64,000 nt of DNA, from NCBI GenBank assembly GCA_002319815.1, contig DCFR01000052.1:1-64000 (forward strand), given 5' to 3'. This DNA is from Megamonas sp. UBA1799. GTDB taxonomy: Bacteria > Bacillota > Negativicutes > Selenomonadales > Selenomonadaceae. The stretch's first letter is position 1; each line of letters begins with the position of its first letter. Below are positions 51,451-61,013 of the stretch, one piece after another. The notes under the pieces were generated by a model that saw only the letters and a program-made list of their open reading frames with translations, did no database searches and was not told the origin of the DNA. Position numbers and translations under genes: made by a program.

Positions 51451-54400
51451 ATATCACCCGTTTTTCTATTCAGCGGCCGATTGGTATCTCGATGATTGTG
51501 GCTTTTTTTGTTGTGCTTGGTTTATATAGTTATTATCGCATCGGAGTTGAGCTCCTACCGGCCTTGAATACGCCTTATGTGACGGTCACTGTGAAGTATC
51601 CGGGCGCCAATGCGGAGTCGATTGAACAACAGGTCATCAAGCCGGTCGAGGATGCTCTTTCGTCGGTTTCAGACATCAAGAAAATGACATCGACGGCCAG
51701 CTATGAAAAAGCCCGGATTACTTTGGAACTGGAATTTTTTGCCAATGCGGATTCGGCGGCGATTGATGCGACGAAAAAAGTAAATGCAATCCGCGGCAAG
51801 CTGCCAGATGAGGTTGAAGAACCGGTAGTCATCAAGCGGGATATGAACGCAACGCCGATTGTCGAGCTGGCTATCACGTCGCAGAAGCCTTTGTCGGTGA
51901 TTTATTCCAAGACGCAGAATACGTTTCAGGATGTGATTCAACAGGCGTCCGGCGTATCGGAGATCGAGCTTTTCGGCGGCCGAGATAAGGAAGTTGCCAT
52001 TGAAGTTGATAAAGATAAGATGGCTGCGTATAAACTGACGCTGGATAAGATTGTGGCGGCGGTTGATGCGGAGAACCAGCTGCTGCCGTCCGGTTCTGTT
52101 TACACGGAGACTTCGCGCACGGATGTGCGCGTGATCGCCCAGTACAAAAAGGCGGCGGATATTGAAAAAATTGAAGTAACGAATACGGCGGGGCAAAATA
52201 TACCGCTGACAGCTTTCGCTACGGTGCGGGAGCAGGATGCGCGAATCAGTCGTTATGGCCGGGTGAACGGGCAGGACGCCGTATCTATGCGCATTTATAA
52301 AAACAGTGATGCGAATATTGTTTTAACGGCGGCGAATGTTATGAAAAACATTCAGAAGCTGCAAAAAACGTACCCGGATTATCAGTTTACCGTGGTCAGT
52401 AATGATGCGGACTATGTGCAGAAATCTTTGCATAATACGATGGGAACAATGATCGAGGGGCTTTGTACTACGGGACTGGTGCTGTTTTTGTTTCTGCGCG
52501 GCTGGCGCTCGACCGCAGCGGTTATGATTGCTATTCCTACATCGTTGATTTCAACTTTTTTTGTGATGTATATGGCCGGGTTTACGTTCAATATGATGTC
52601 GCTGATGGGTATGACGCTCTGCGTCGGCATTCTGGTCGATGATTCGATTGTCGTGCTGGAAAACATTACCCGGCATTTGCAGATGGGCGAAGATGCGCCA
52701 ACGGCGGCAGAAAATGGTCGTACCGAAATCGGCATGGCGGCCATTGCCATTACTTTATGCGATGCTGCTGTGTTTATGCCGATTGCTTTTATGTCGGGGA
52801 TGACTGGGCAGTTTTTTCGTCAGTTTGGACTGACGATTGTTTTTGCCGGACTGTTTTCTTTGTTTGTTTCGTTTACACTGACGCCGATGCTGGCTTCCCG
52901 GTTTTTTAAAAATGGGTTTCAACCAACGGATCGGAAAATCTGGCGGGTCATGGATCGGATTGAGTCGGTAGCCATCGAGCATTATGACCATATTTTGCGC
53001 TGGAGTCTGGCGCATCCGAAAAAGATTCTTTTGCCCTGCTTTGGCATTTTTTTGCTGTCAATTGCCTTCATCCCTTTGCGGCTGGTGGGATCAGAATATA
53101 TGCCGCAGACAGATGAAGGAAGTTTCCAGGTGCTGGTGCAGCTGCCGGTGAGCAGCTCAGTAGAGCAAACCAATCAGACGATGCTGCGGCTGGAAGATAA
53201 GCTGCGGACGATTCCGGAGATTAAATATTATTTGACGAATGCGGGCGGCACGAATGATTATGAGGGGCGGGCCAAGGTGCAGCTCTATGATCGCAAGGAT
53301 CGCAGTCGGTCGGTCTGGGCGGTTACAAATGAGGTGCGGGCGTTTGCATCCCAACTGCCATATGCCGATGTGATGGTGTCGGAAACACAGTCGTCTGTCG
53401 CCGGCGTATCGAGCAGCACCAACGCCCGCTCCGGCAGCGGGATGATGCAGCTGGAGCTGCGCGGCAACAATTTTGATCTATTGAATGCCGCTTCGAGCAA
53501 AGTGCAGAAAATATTGCAAAATGACGTTGAAGGCGTGACGGATATCAATTCTTCCTATACGGAAGGCGTACCGGAAATTCAGCTGATGGTAGACCGCGAT
53601 CGGTTAAAGAGTTATGGCACTTCATTAGCGGATGTAGAAACAGCGTTTTCTTCGGCAATTACGGGACGTACCGCGGGGACGATTGCCAATGATGCGTTGA
53701 ATGACGGGCAGGATACGGATATCTATGTACGTTTTATGAATGCCGATGGTTTTAAAATTTCCGATATTGCGTCGGTGCCGCTCAGCGCCAACGGAAAACT
53801 TTTGTATCTGGGCGATGTGGCCGAAATCCGCAATGGTACAGGACCAGTCAGCATCCAGCGGGTGGATAAACAACGTTCGATTACTATTGGGGCCAATTTA
53901 GTCGGACGCCCGCTGAATGATGTGATTCAGGATACGACCAAGCTGCTGGATCAGGCTAATCTAGGGGAAGGCGTTTCTTATCGGTTCAGCGGGCAGGCTA
54001 CGCAGATGAATGAAACGTTCAGTGAACTTTTTATGGCATTGTGTCTGGCACTGGTTCTGATTTATATGCTGCTGGCGGTTTTATATGAATCGATGAGCAC
54101 GCCTTTTATCCGTATGTTTTCTTTGCCGCTGGGACTTATCGGAGCCATTTTCTTGTTGTTTCTTACCCATAATACATTGAATTTGTATTCGCTGATCGGC
54201 CTTTTGGTAATGGATGGTATTGTGGCCAAAAATGGTACGCTGCTGCTGGACTATACGCTGACGCTTATGGACCGTGGGCTGACGGCATATGATGCAATTG
54301 TAGAAGCCGGAAAAGTCCGCTTGAAGCCGATTTTTATGACGACGATCACGATGATGGTTGGCATGATGCCGACGGCTCTGGCGATTACGGAAGGAGCCGA

Positions 54401-54599
54401 GACGCGCGCCAGCATGGCCTGGGTTATTATTGGCGGGCTTTTGACCTCTACGGTATTTACCCTGCTGGTGATTCCTATTATCTTTTTGTTCTTTGAAAAT
54501 CAACCGCCGCAGACTTGGCCAAAAATGATTTTTCGGTTTTTTCAGCAGTGGAAAACACACCGTTTTTTAGTAAAAAAGTCATTGCCAGAAGGTAAGTAA
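51447..54599 (+). CDS. RND-family multidrug efflux permease (AcrB-like)
   Basis: At 1050 residues it has the full RND duplication, with 12 membrane helices and two large periplasmic loops. The proton relay is intact: ILVDDSIVVLENI holds the two TM4 aspartates and VAKNGTLLLDY the TM10 lysine. TTITMMVGMMPTALA and GAEtRASMAWVIIGG close the second half. It exports hydrophobic or amphiphilic compounds from the periplasm or outer leaflet using the proton gradient. The range of substrates is not predictable. It overlaps the adaptor gene by four bases. Confidence 0.96.
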   Translation: MNITRFSIQRPIGISMIVAFFVVLGLYSYYRIGVELLPALNTPYVTVTVKYPGANAESIEQQVIKPVEDALSSVSDIKKMTSTASYEKARITLELEFFANADSAAIDATKKVNAIRGKLPDEVEEPVVIKRDMNATPIVELAITSQKPLSVIYSKTQNTFQDVIQQASGVSEIELFGGRDKEVAIEVDKDKMAAYKLTLDKIVAAVDAENQLLPSGSVYTETSRTDVRVIAQYKKAADIEKIEVTNTAGQNIPLTAFATVREQDARISRYGRVNGQDAVSMRIYKNSDANIVLTAANVMKNIQKLQKTYPDYQFTVVSNDADYVQKSLHNTMGTMIEGLCTTGLVLFLFLRGWRSTAAVMIAIPTSLISTFFVMYMAGFTFNMMSLMGMTLCVGILVDDSIVVLENITRHLQMGEDAPTAAENGRTEIGMAAIAITLCDAAVFMPIAFMSGMTGQFFRQFGLTIVFAGLFSLFVSFTLTPMLASRFFKNGFQPTDRKIWRVMDRIESVAIEHYDHILRWSLAHPKKILLPCFGIFLLSIAFIPLRLVGSEYMPQTDEGSFQVLVQLPVSSSVEQTNQTMLRLEDKLRTIPEIKYYLTNAGGTNDYEGRAKVQLYDRKDRSRSVWAVTNEVRAFASQLPYADVMVSETQSSVAGVSSSTNARSGSGMMQLELRGNNFDLLNAASSKVQKILQNDVEGVTDINSSYTEGVPEIQLMVDRDRLKSYGTSLADVETAFSSAITGRTAGTIANDALNDGQDTDIYVRFMNADGFKISDIASVPLSANGKLLYLGDVAEIRNGTGPVSIQRVDKQRSITIGANLVGRPLNDVIQDTTKLLDQANLGEGVSYRFSGQATQMNETFSELFMALCLALVLIYMLLAVLYESMSTPFIRMFSLPLGLIGAIFLLFLTHNTLNLYSLIGLLVMDGIVAKNGTLLLDYTLTLMDRGLTAYDAIVEAGKVRLKPIFMTTITMMVGMMPTALAITEGAETRASMAWVIIGGLLTSTVFTLLVIPIIFLFFENQPPQTWPKMIFRFFQQWKTHRFLVKKSLPEGK

Positions 54600-54611
54600 T
54601 TGATGTATAAT
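54582..54611 (+). promoter_or_regulatory. Putative sigma-A promoter of the flagellin gene
   Basis: TTGCCA (54582-54587), 18 bases and TATAAT (54606-54611) lie at the end of the RND gene, 66 bases before the flagellin start. No clear sigma-28 element was found. Confidence 0.6.
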
Positions 54612-54677
54612 AAGTATAGATAACTATAGTTGAAAGTGTAAGAAAAAATACTGCATGGATCGCAGGAGGTGGATATC

Positions 54678-55484
54678 ATGAGTGCAATTAACGGATTAAG
54701 TTCTCTTCGTCAGCTGGATCAGACGCAGGCAGCGTCGGCAAAAAGTATACAGAAGATTACCAGCGGGTCGCAGTATCCTTCCGCGTCGGACGGAGCGTCG
54801 GCATATTCTATTTTGGTGCGGATGTATTCTAATATTGATGCTTCAGCGCAGTACAATAGCAATACACAGACGGCGAATGCTATGCTGTCGACAGCAGCCG
54901 GGGGCGTCAGCTCAACGGTGGATGCGCTGAGTTCACTGCAGCAGCAATTGATGGGCGCGGCGAATGGTACCAACAGCCAGAGTGATATCGCTGCTATCGG
55001 TAAAAATGTCAATCAGACGATTGCGGCAGTCAATGACAATGCATCGGTTAAGTTCAATGGGCAGTCGCTGCTGGATGGATCGCAGCAGGTTACTGTGGCA
55101 GGCGAGCATGGGTATACGAATACCCGCTTGGGTGATATGACGGCTCAAGGTCTCGGCCTGACGGATAAGAACGGCAAGTCGGTCATTGATCTGTCCTCGC
55201 AGAAGGGCATTGCCAGTGCGCTGGATACAGTGAATAAAGCCTTGGACAAGGCTTTGAATGAATCGACGAATATTGGTGCGGCGCAACAGAATCTGTCATC
55301 CGCCTCGGCGAACTACACGACGCAGCAGACAAACCTGACGGCGGCAGCTTCGACGATGGGCGATACGGATCTTGCTTCGGAGGTAACGAAGCTTAAATCT
55401 TCGCAGACGCAGAATGCCTTGGCGCTCTATGCTGCGAAGCTGAACATGCATAGTCGGTCTTCCGTGCTGGCTTTACTGCAGTAA
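54678..55484 (+). CDS. Orphan flagellin-like protein
   Basis: The 268-residue protein has the two conserved ends of flagellin. The N-terminal D0/D1 part begins MSAINGLSSLRQLDQTQA and continues with SIQKITSGSQYPSASDGAS. The C-terminal part reads MGDTDLASEVTKLKSSQTQN and ends RSSVLALLQ. The central domain is short, so the filament surface would be small. Flagellins lack a signal peptide and leave through the flagellar export apparatus. No flagellar genes are adjacent. ATG 54678 follows AGGAGG by nine bases; a GTG at 54669 is less likely. It stands alone between a promoter and a terminator. Confidence 0.85.
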   Translation: MSAINGLSSLRQLDQTQAASAKSIQKITSGSQYPSASDGASAYSILVRMYSNIDASAQYNSNTQTANAMLSTAAGGVSSTVDALSSLQQQLMGAANGTNSQSDIAAIGKNVNQTIAAVNDNASVKFNGQSLLDGSQQVTVAGEHGYTNTRLGDMTAQGLGLTDKNGKSVIDLSSQKGIASALDTVNKALDKALNESTNIGAAQQNLSSASANYTTQQTNLTAAASTMGDTDLASEVTKLKSSQTQNALALYAAKLNMHSRSSVLALLQ

Positions 55485-55501
55485 GTAACATACGTATACT
55501 G

Positions 55502-55533
55502 AAAAGCTGCCACAGAGATGTGGCAGCTTTTTT
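55502..55533 (+). terminator. Terminator after the flagellin gene
   Basis: AAAGCTGCCACA and TGTGGCAGCTTT form a perfect 12-base stem around GAGA, followed by T bases. Confidence 0.92.
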
Positions 55534-55572
55534 ATGAAATTTTCATCTGTGCCGTGTATAGTGAGGGCAAGG

Positions 55573-55602
55573 TTGGATTTTTGCGTCTATGTATGATAGA
55601 AT
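55573..55602 (+). promoter_or_regulatory. Putative promoter of def-fmt
   Basis: TTGGAT (55573-55578) and TAGAAT (55597-55602) are 18 bases apart and 37 bases upstream of def. Confidence 0.55.
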
Positions 55603-55638
55603 TTATAGGATATCACTTTGTAAGGGGGATTTACGGTC

Positions 55639-56100
55639 ATGGCATTGTTGGAGATAAAAAAAGCAGGGGCGCCGGTGTTGAAGCAGGTATGCACGCCTAT
55701 TCATAAAATTGATACAAAGCTGAAAAAGCTTCTGGACGATATGGCGGAGACGATGTATGAAGCCAATGGCGTTGGACTGGCAGCGCCGCAGGTCGGTGTT
55801 CCGATACGCATGGTAGTCATTGATGTGGGCAGCGGGCTGGTGGAGCTGCTCAATCCGGTGATTACCGAGCGTGAAGGGTCTGATGTTGATTCAGAAGGCT
55901 GTCTCAGCGTACCTAATATTTTTGGCGATGTGGAGCGCGCTGCTAAAGTGACGGTTGAATACATGAACCGGAACGGCAAGATAAGACAGCTGACAGCAGA
56001 AAAGCTTTTGGCGCGGTGCATTCAACATGAATTGGATCATTTGGACGGGACGCTTTTTATTGATATTGCCAAGAGTTTGCGCCGGGAGGAATCGAAATGA
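55639..56100 (+). CDS. def: Peptide deformylase
   Basis: The 153-residue metalloenzyme removes the formyl group from new proteins. The three motifs are present: GVGLAAPQVG near residue 44, EGCLSVP with the metal-binding Cys near 92, and QHELDHLDG with the two histidines and catalytic Glu near 134. Its stop overlaps the start of fmt, the enzyme that adds the formyl group to initiator tRNA, a classic pairing. Confidence 0.97.
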   Translation: MALLEIKKAGAPVLKQVCTPIHKIDTKLKKLLDDMAETMYEANGVGLAAPQVGVPIRMVVIDVGSGLVELLNPVITEREGSDVDSEGCLSVPNIFGDVERAAKVTVEYMNRNGKIRQLTAEKLLARCIQHELDHLDGTLFIDIAKSLRREESK

Positions 56101-57032
56101 AGCAGCTGCGAACCATTTTTATGGGAACGCCGGAGTTTTCGGTTCCCTGTTTGGAGAAACTGACTGCGGTGACGGAGGTAATCGGTGTTGTTACGCAGCC
56201 GGATAAGCCGCGCGGACGTGGGCAGCATCTGCAGCCTTCGCCGGTCAAGGTTTTTGCCCAGGCGCAGGGGATACCGGTTTATCAGCCGGTGAAAATTAAA
56301 GATGAGAGCTTTGTGCCTATATTGGAGCAGCTCAAGCCGGATTTGATTGTCGTTGTGGCTTTTGGGCAGATTTTATCGCAGCGTATTCTTGATATCCCTC
56401 CGGCTGGCTGTATTAATGTACATGCATCACTTTTGCCCCGCTACCGCGGCGCGGCTCCTATGCAGCGATGCCTTATGGATGGCGAAGCGCAGACGGGCGT
56501 GACGACCATGTTTATGGATGCTGGATTGGATACGGGCGACATGCTGCTGAAGGATGTGCTGCCGATCGGCCCGGACATGAATATGAACGAACTGCATGAT
56601 GCGCTGATGGAACGCGGGGCGGCACTGCTTTTGCGCACGATTGAGGCGCTGCAGCAGGGAACTCTGGTGCGGGAGAAGCAAAATGATGCGGCTTCCAATT
56701 ATGCGCCAATGCTGACCAAGGATACAGGCCGTATTGATTGGACAAAATCAGCGCAGGAGATCCACAATCTGGTGCGTGCTTTGGATAGTTGGCCGGGCGC
56801 TTTTTGTACGTTTGACAACGCTAAATTTAAGATTTGGCGGACGCGGCTTACGGATCAGACCATTGCGGCTCAACCGGGCGAGATTGCTGCTTTTACCGCC
56901 GAGAGCATGCTGATTGGCACAGGGCAGGGGCTATTGGAAATTCTTGAGCTGCAGGCGCCGAATAAGAAACGCATGGCGGCAAAAGATTATTTGCGTGGGC
57001 ATGCAATCCCATTGCATGCGTGTTTCGGATAA
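56097..57032 (+). CDS. fmt: Methionyl-tRNA formyltransferase
   Basis: The 311-residue enzyme formylates initiator Met-tRNA. The N-terminal domain has FMGTPEFSVPCLEKL and QPDKPRGRGQ; the catalytic core is INVHASLLPRYRGAAPMQR with the Asn-His pair, and GVTTMFMDAGLDTGDML with the Asp. The C-terminal tRNA-binding barrel follows from about residue 205. It overlaps def by four bases. Confidence 0.97.
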   Translation: MKQLRTIFMGTPEFSVPCLEKLTAVTEVIGVVTQPDKPRGRGQHLQPSPVKVFAQAQGIPVYQPVKIKDESFVPILEQLKPDLIVVVAFGQILSQRILDIPPAGCINVHASLLPRYRGAAPMQRCLMDGEAQTGVTTMFMDAGLDTGDMLLKDVLPIGPDMNMNELHDALMERGAALLLRTIEALQQGTLVREKQNDAASNYAPMLTKDTGRIDWTKSAQEIHNLVRALDSWPGAFCTFDNAKFKIWRTRLTDQTIAAQPGEIAAFTAESMLIGTGQGLLEILELQAPNKKRMAAKDYLRGHAIPLHACFG

Positions 57033-57046
57033 AATGAGGGATAGTT

Positions 57047-57835
57047 ATGGTAGATCGTATGCATGTTAGTGAACGGCCGCGTAAACGATTGTTTATCGCA
57101 CTGCTGTCTGTCAGTTTGCTGGTCATGGCTTTTCTGGCTTGGGCAGTCTGGCGCGTTAGTTATCTGGGCCTGCGGGAGATCAGCAGTTATTTGCCGCTGG
57201 TGCTGGGCATCCTTTTTGCCGGGGTATTTTTAGCGATTGGAATCGGAATCGCCGGTATTGTCGGAGCGATTCTGGGGCTGCCATTTTTATCGATGTTTCA
57301 GCGGCGGACCTATGCGTTGATCAATTTGCTCTTTCCCATTGCGATTATGCTGGGAAAGATTTTTGGCTTTAATCGGCGGAAGATTGAACGCTCGTTCATC
57401 GAGGTCAGCAATCAGATCATTCATCAGCAGCATATAAAGGTGCCGGCCGACCGGTTGCTGGTGGTTACACCGCATTGTTTACAGCTGGCTACTTGTCCGC
57501 ATAAGATTACCCGAGACCCTATGGCCAACTGCCAGCGATGCGGGGGCTGTGATATTGGTGCTTTGACGGCGTTGGCGGAAGAGATGGGGTTTCACTTTTT
57601 TGTGGTGACCGGCGGAACGCTGGCTCGCCAAACGGTGAAAAAAATACGGCCCAAGGCGGTGCTGGCGATTGCCTGCGAACGTGATCTTACAAGCGGAATT
57701 CAGGATGTTTACCCGCTGCCGGCGGTTGGCGTGTTGAATATCCGGCCGAATGGGCCGTGCTATAATACGCATGTGGATATTGATCTGGTGCGGCAGGAAA
57801 TACAAAAATTATTGCTCGATAAAGAGGAGAAATGA
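57047..57835 (+). CDS. DUF116 membrane protein
   Basis: The 262-residue protein has two or three hydrophobic N-terminal segments (residues 14-35, 45-85, 90-105) and a cytoplasmic DUF116 domain. The domain is rich in cysteines: VTPHCLQLATCPHK, NCQRCGGCDIG, ACERDLTSG and NGPCYNTHVD. These could bind a metal or iron-sulfur centre. The function is unknown. In Firmicutes DUF116 is regularly placed between fmt and rsmB, as here, so it may have a role near translation, but this remains inference. Confidence 0.88.
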   Translation: MVDRMHVSERPRKRLFIALLSVSLLVMAFLAWAVWRVSYLGLREISSYLPLVLGILFAGVFLAIGIGIAGIVGAILGLPFLSMFQRRTYALINLLFPIAIMLGKIFGFNRRKIERSFIEVSNQIIHQQHIKVPADRLLVVTPHCLQLATCPHKITRDPMANCQRCGGCDIGALTALAEEMGFHFFVVTGGTLARQTVKKIRPKAVLAIACERDLTSGIQDVYPLPAVGVLNIRPNGPCYNTHVDIDLVRQEIQKLLLDKEEK

Positions 57836-59170
57836 ATGGATAAAGCGCGGGAAACAGCGATAAAAGTGCTGCATGAAGTTCACAGCAATGGCGCTTATGC
57901 CAATGTGGCGCTGGTGCAGGCTCTGCGGCGCGCGGCACTGAATGAAGCGGATCGGCGGTTTGTAACGGAACTGGTTTATGGAATTGTAAAAGCCGGAGAT
58001 ACGCTGGATTGGATGCTGCAGCGTTATGTAAATCGTCCTTTGTCCAAAATGCCGCCGATGATTCAGGAAATTTTACGTCTGGGCTTATACCAGATCTTTT
58101 TTTTGGACAAGGTGCCGGCTTCCGCAGCCTGCAATGAGGCGGTAGAACTGACAAAACGCTATGGACATGCCGGTATCAGAGGATTTGTGAATGCGGTGTT
58201 GAGAACGGCGGTACGGGAACCGGAAAAAGCGGTTTTTCCCAAAATACAAGGCCAGGAGGCGCAGTATCTGGCGCTGTCGGCCCAGCATCCGGTCTGGCTG
58301 GTAAAAAAATGGATATCGGCTTTTGGGTATGAAGAGACAGCGAAGCTGTGTGCTTTTGATAATACCGCACCGGTTTTGTCGGTCAGAACCAATACGCTGA
58401 AAACGGACCGAGAAGCTTTGCTGCGGACGCTGTCCGGTGAGGGCGTTGAAGCGGCGGCATCCGATTGGGCGCCGGAAGGGATTTTATTTGGAAAACACGG
58501 CGCTTTGGACTCACTGCCTTCACTGCAGCAAGGACTGTTTCAAGTACAGGATGAAAGTTCGATGCAAGTAGCGCATGTAATCGATCCGCAGCCGGGGGAG
58601 TTTGTGTTGGATGTCTGCAGCGCTCCAGGCGGCAAGACGACACATATGGCGGCTTTGATGAAGAATCAAGGGCATATTCTGGCTGTTGATATTTACGAAG
58701 GAAAGTTGGCGCGGCTGATGGAGAATGCTGTGCGGCTGGGCGTATCGATTGTTGAAACAAAATGTCAGGATGCGCGTACGATTGGGGCGGTATATGCGGG
58801 ACAGGCAGATCGCGTTCTGGTGGATGCTCCGTGTTCCGGACTGGGGGTGCTGCGCCGCAAACCGGATGCCCGTTGGCGAAAGACGCCGGCCGAATTGGCC
58901 GCGCTGCCTGAATTGCAGTTGGCGATCCTCCGGAGCGCTGCTTTGGCGGTCAAACCAGGCGGTGTTTTAGTATATAGCACCTGTACGATTACAGAAGAAG
59001 AAAACAGCGGCGTGGTTCGTGCTTTTTTGGATGAACAGCCCAATTTTGCACTGGAAATAACCGGGGATTTTTTGCCAGTGAAGAGACGATCGGATTCTAT
59101 GGTGCAGCTGTATCCGCAGCATGATGGAACCGATGGGTTTTTTATTGCCCGGATGAAAAGAAGGATGTAA
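57836..59170 (+). CDS. rsmB: 16S rRNA (cytosine 967-C5)-methyltransferase
   Basis: The 444-residue enzyme has an N-terminal NusB-like RNA-binding domain (about 1-130) and a C-terminal SAM-dependent methyltransferase. The SAM site is VLDVCSAPGGKTTHMA, with ILAVDIYEGKLARL, VDAPCSGLG holding one catalytic Cys, and VYSTCTITEEEN holding the other. It methylates C967 of 16S rRNA. ATG 57836 directly follows the DUF116 stop codon. Length and layout are normal. Confidence 0.96.
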   Translation: MDKARETAIKVLHEVHSNGAYANVALVQALRRAALNEADRRFVTELVYGIVKAGDTLDWMLQRYVNRPLSKMPPMIQEILRLGLYQIFFLDKVPASAACNEAVELTKRYGHAGIRGFVNAVLRTAVREPEKAVFPKIQGQEAQYLALSAQHPVWLVKKWISAFGYEETAKLCAFDNTAPVLSVRTNTLKTDREALLRTLSGEGVEAAASDWAPEGILFGKHGALDSLPSLQQGLFQVQDESSMQVAHVIDPQPGEFVLDVCSAPGGKTTHMAALMKNQGHILAVDIYEGKLARLMENAVRLGVSIVETKCQDARTIGAVYAGQADRVLVDAPCSGLGVLRRKPDARWRKTPAELAALPELQLAILRSAALAVKPGGVLVYSTCTITEEENSGVVRAFLDEQPNFALEITGDFLPVKRRSDSMVQLYPQHDGTDGFFIARMKRRM

Positions 59171-59171
59171 A

Positions 59172-60209
59172 TTGCAAAATATTTTTGGTCTGACAGTAGA
59201 AGAACTGACGGTGTTGCTTCGCCCTTGGAAAGTACCTGCTTATCGTGCTCGTCAGATTGCCGAATGGATGTATCAGCGACAAGCGGATTCTTTTTCCGTA
59301 ATGACAAATTTGCCGGCTGTTTTGCGGGAGCAGTTGGCCGAGAAGCTGCTCATACAGCGAGCTTCAATGCTGGACCGATGGGATTCCGCGGACCGGCGGA
59401 CGACAAAGTTCCTGCTGGCCTTTGCCGATGGCGTTGCTGTCGAAACGGTTCTTATGCGGCATTCGTATGGTAATAGTATTTGTGTATCGACGCAGGCCGG
59501 CTGTGCGATGGGGTGCGTTTTTTGCGCTTCGACCGTACATGGCGTAGTGCGTAATCTGACGGTGGGAGAGATGTTGGCGCAGACTATTTTTATCAATGAT
59601 TTTTTAAAGTCTGGGCAGGAGCGCGTCGATACGATGGTATTGATGGGCTCGGGAGAGCCTTTAATGAATTATGAGAATGTGCTGGGCTTTATCCGGCTGG
59701 TTCATGAGCCGTATTGTCTGAATCTTGGCTATCGGAACATTACGTTATCTACCTCGGGCATTGTGCCGCAGATGTATGCTTTGGCAAAAGAAAATCTGCC
59801 GATTACCTTGTCGGTATCCCTGCATGCACCGAATGATGAAATTCGTTCCCAGCTGATGCCCGTGAACAAAAAGTATCCTATTGCGGCGGTCGTTGCCGCT
59901 GGCAGGGATTATGCCGAGCAGACGAAGCGCCGGGTGACATATGAATATATTCTGATTGATGGCGTCAATGACAGCGAGGAAGCGGCTCGGGAATTGAGTC
60001 AGCTGCTGCGCCATCAGCTGGCCAGTGTCAATCTGATTCCCATCAATCCGGTGGCGGAACGCCATTTGCAGCGGCCTTCGGCAGAACATGTCGAGCGGTT
60101 TGCCGCCATGTTGGAACGATGTCACATAACCGCCACGGTTCGTCGGGAAATGGGGACGGATATTCAGGCGGCCTGCGGACAGCTGCGCAACCAGCATTTA
60201 AAGCCCTGA
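59172..60209 (+). CDS. rlmN: 23S rRNA / tRNA adenine-C2 methyltransferase RlmN
   Basis: The 345-residue radical SAM enzyme methylates A2503 of 23S rRNA and A37 of some tRNAs. The cluster motif is CAMGCVFC; STQAGC before it and MGSGEPLMNYENV are family signatures. VSLHAPNDEIRSQLMPVNKK and the C-terminal VRREMGTDIQAACGQL carry the remaining conserved parts, including the catalytic Cys. The start is TTG 59172 after AAGGATG. It is one base after rsmB. Confidence 0.96.
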   Translation: MQNIFGLTVEELTVLLRPWKVPAYRARQIAEWMYQRQADSFSVMTNLPAVLREQLAEKLLIQRASMLDRWDSADRRTTKFLLAFADGVAVETVLMRHSYGNSICVSTQAGCAMGCVFCASTVHGVVRNLTVGEMLAQTIFINDFLKSGQERVDTMVLMGSGEPLMNYENVLGFIRLVHEPYCLNLGYRNITLSTSGIVPQMYALAKENLPITLSVSLHAPNDEIRSQLMPVNKKYPIAAVVAAGRDYAEQTKRRVTYEYILIDGVNDSEEAARELSQLLRHQLASVNLIPINPVAERHLQRPSAEHVERFAAMLERCHITATVRREMGTDIQAACGQLRNQHLKP

Positions 60210-60274
60210 ATGCGTTTTTTGACTTGTATCCGGGACTGCCCTATAATGAAGAAGTATGGCTGGGGAGTGAGTCA

Positions 60275-61012
60275 GTGGGATTTGTAAAATGGGAATCTTT
60301 TTTAGAAAAGCATATTGAAGGGTTCTTTAATAAAAAATTCAGCAGTGAACTGGAGCCGCCGGAAATAGAGAAGGCGCTGGGCCATGAGCTGGAGCGCTGT
60401 CGTAAAAGGACTCGCGGCGGCAGTCAGGTGCCCAATGCCTATGAGATCAGCATGGGGACCGAGGATTATCAGCGGCTGTCTTCCAAAAGATTGTTGGATG
60501 AACTTTATCTTTTTATCGAAAAAAATCTTATTTTGACGGATACATTTATGGATGGCCGATTGCAGCTGACATTCCGGGAAGATCAGACGTTGTCTTTGGG
60601 TATGTGCGGCGTGTCTTCACATTATGAGGAAGCCGCCGCTGTTGACGTAATGGAGACGCAGCATACGCTGGTTCTGAATCGTTCGGCATTTACTTTGCCA
60701 TTAAATCTGCCGACCGAGTATAAGATGGCATCTTTGACGGTAATCGAGGGTCCGGATCTGGATTCTTATCTTGAATTTGGTGAAAAGAAAATCTATATCG
60801 GACGGCGGGACAAAAATGATTTTATTCTGACCGATACCAAGGCTTCCCGGCTGCATGCTTATGTTGCGTTTGAAAGGCACCGTCATGTTTTGTACGATGC
60901 TAAAAGCCTGAATGGTACTTTTGTTGATGACCGGCGGGTTACATCGGTGTGCCTGCGAGCTGGGGACAGGATACGGATCGGCAGTACTGTCCTGCTTTAT
61001 GAGGTGATTTGA
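60275..61012 (+). CDS. FhaA-like protein (DUF3662 plus FHA domain)
   Basis: From GTG 60275, after GGGGAGTGAG, the chain has 245 residues; a longer frame from 60119 lies inside rlmN. The N-terminal half (about 5-105) is the DUF3662 region found in FhaA. The C-terminal FHA domain (about 165-245) has IYIGRRDKNDFIL, SRLHAYV and DAKSLNGTFVDD, which bind phosphothreonine. Such proteins read Ser/Thr kinase signals and in Actinobacteria govern cell-wall synthesis. The neighbouring FHA, PP2C and RodA/FtsW genes fit that job. Confidence 0.88.
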   Translation: MGFVKWESFLEKHIEGFFNKKFSSELEPPEIEKALGHELERCRKRTRGGSQVPNAYEISMGTEDYQRLSSKRLLDELYLFIEKNLILTDTFMDGRLQLTFREDQTLSLGMCGVSSHYEEAAAVDVMETQHTLVLNRSAFTLPLNLPTEYKMASLTVIEGPDLDSYLEFGEKKIYIGRRDKNDFILTDTKASRLHAYVAFERHRHVLYDAKSLNGTFVDDRRVTSVCLRAGDRIRIGSTVLLYEVI

Positions 61013-61013
61013 C

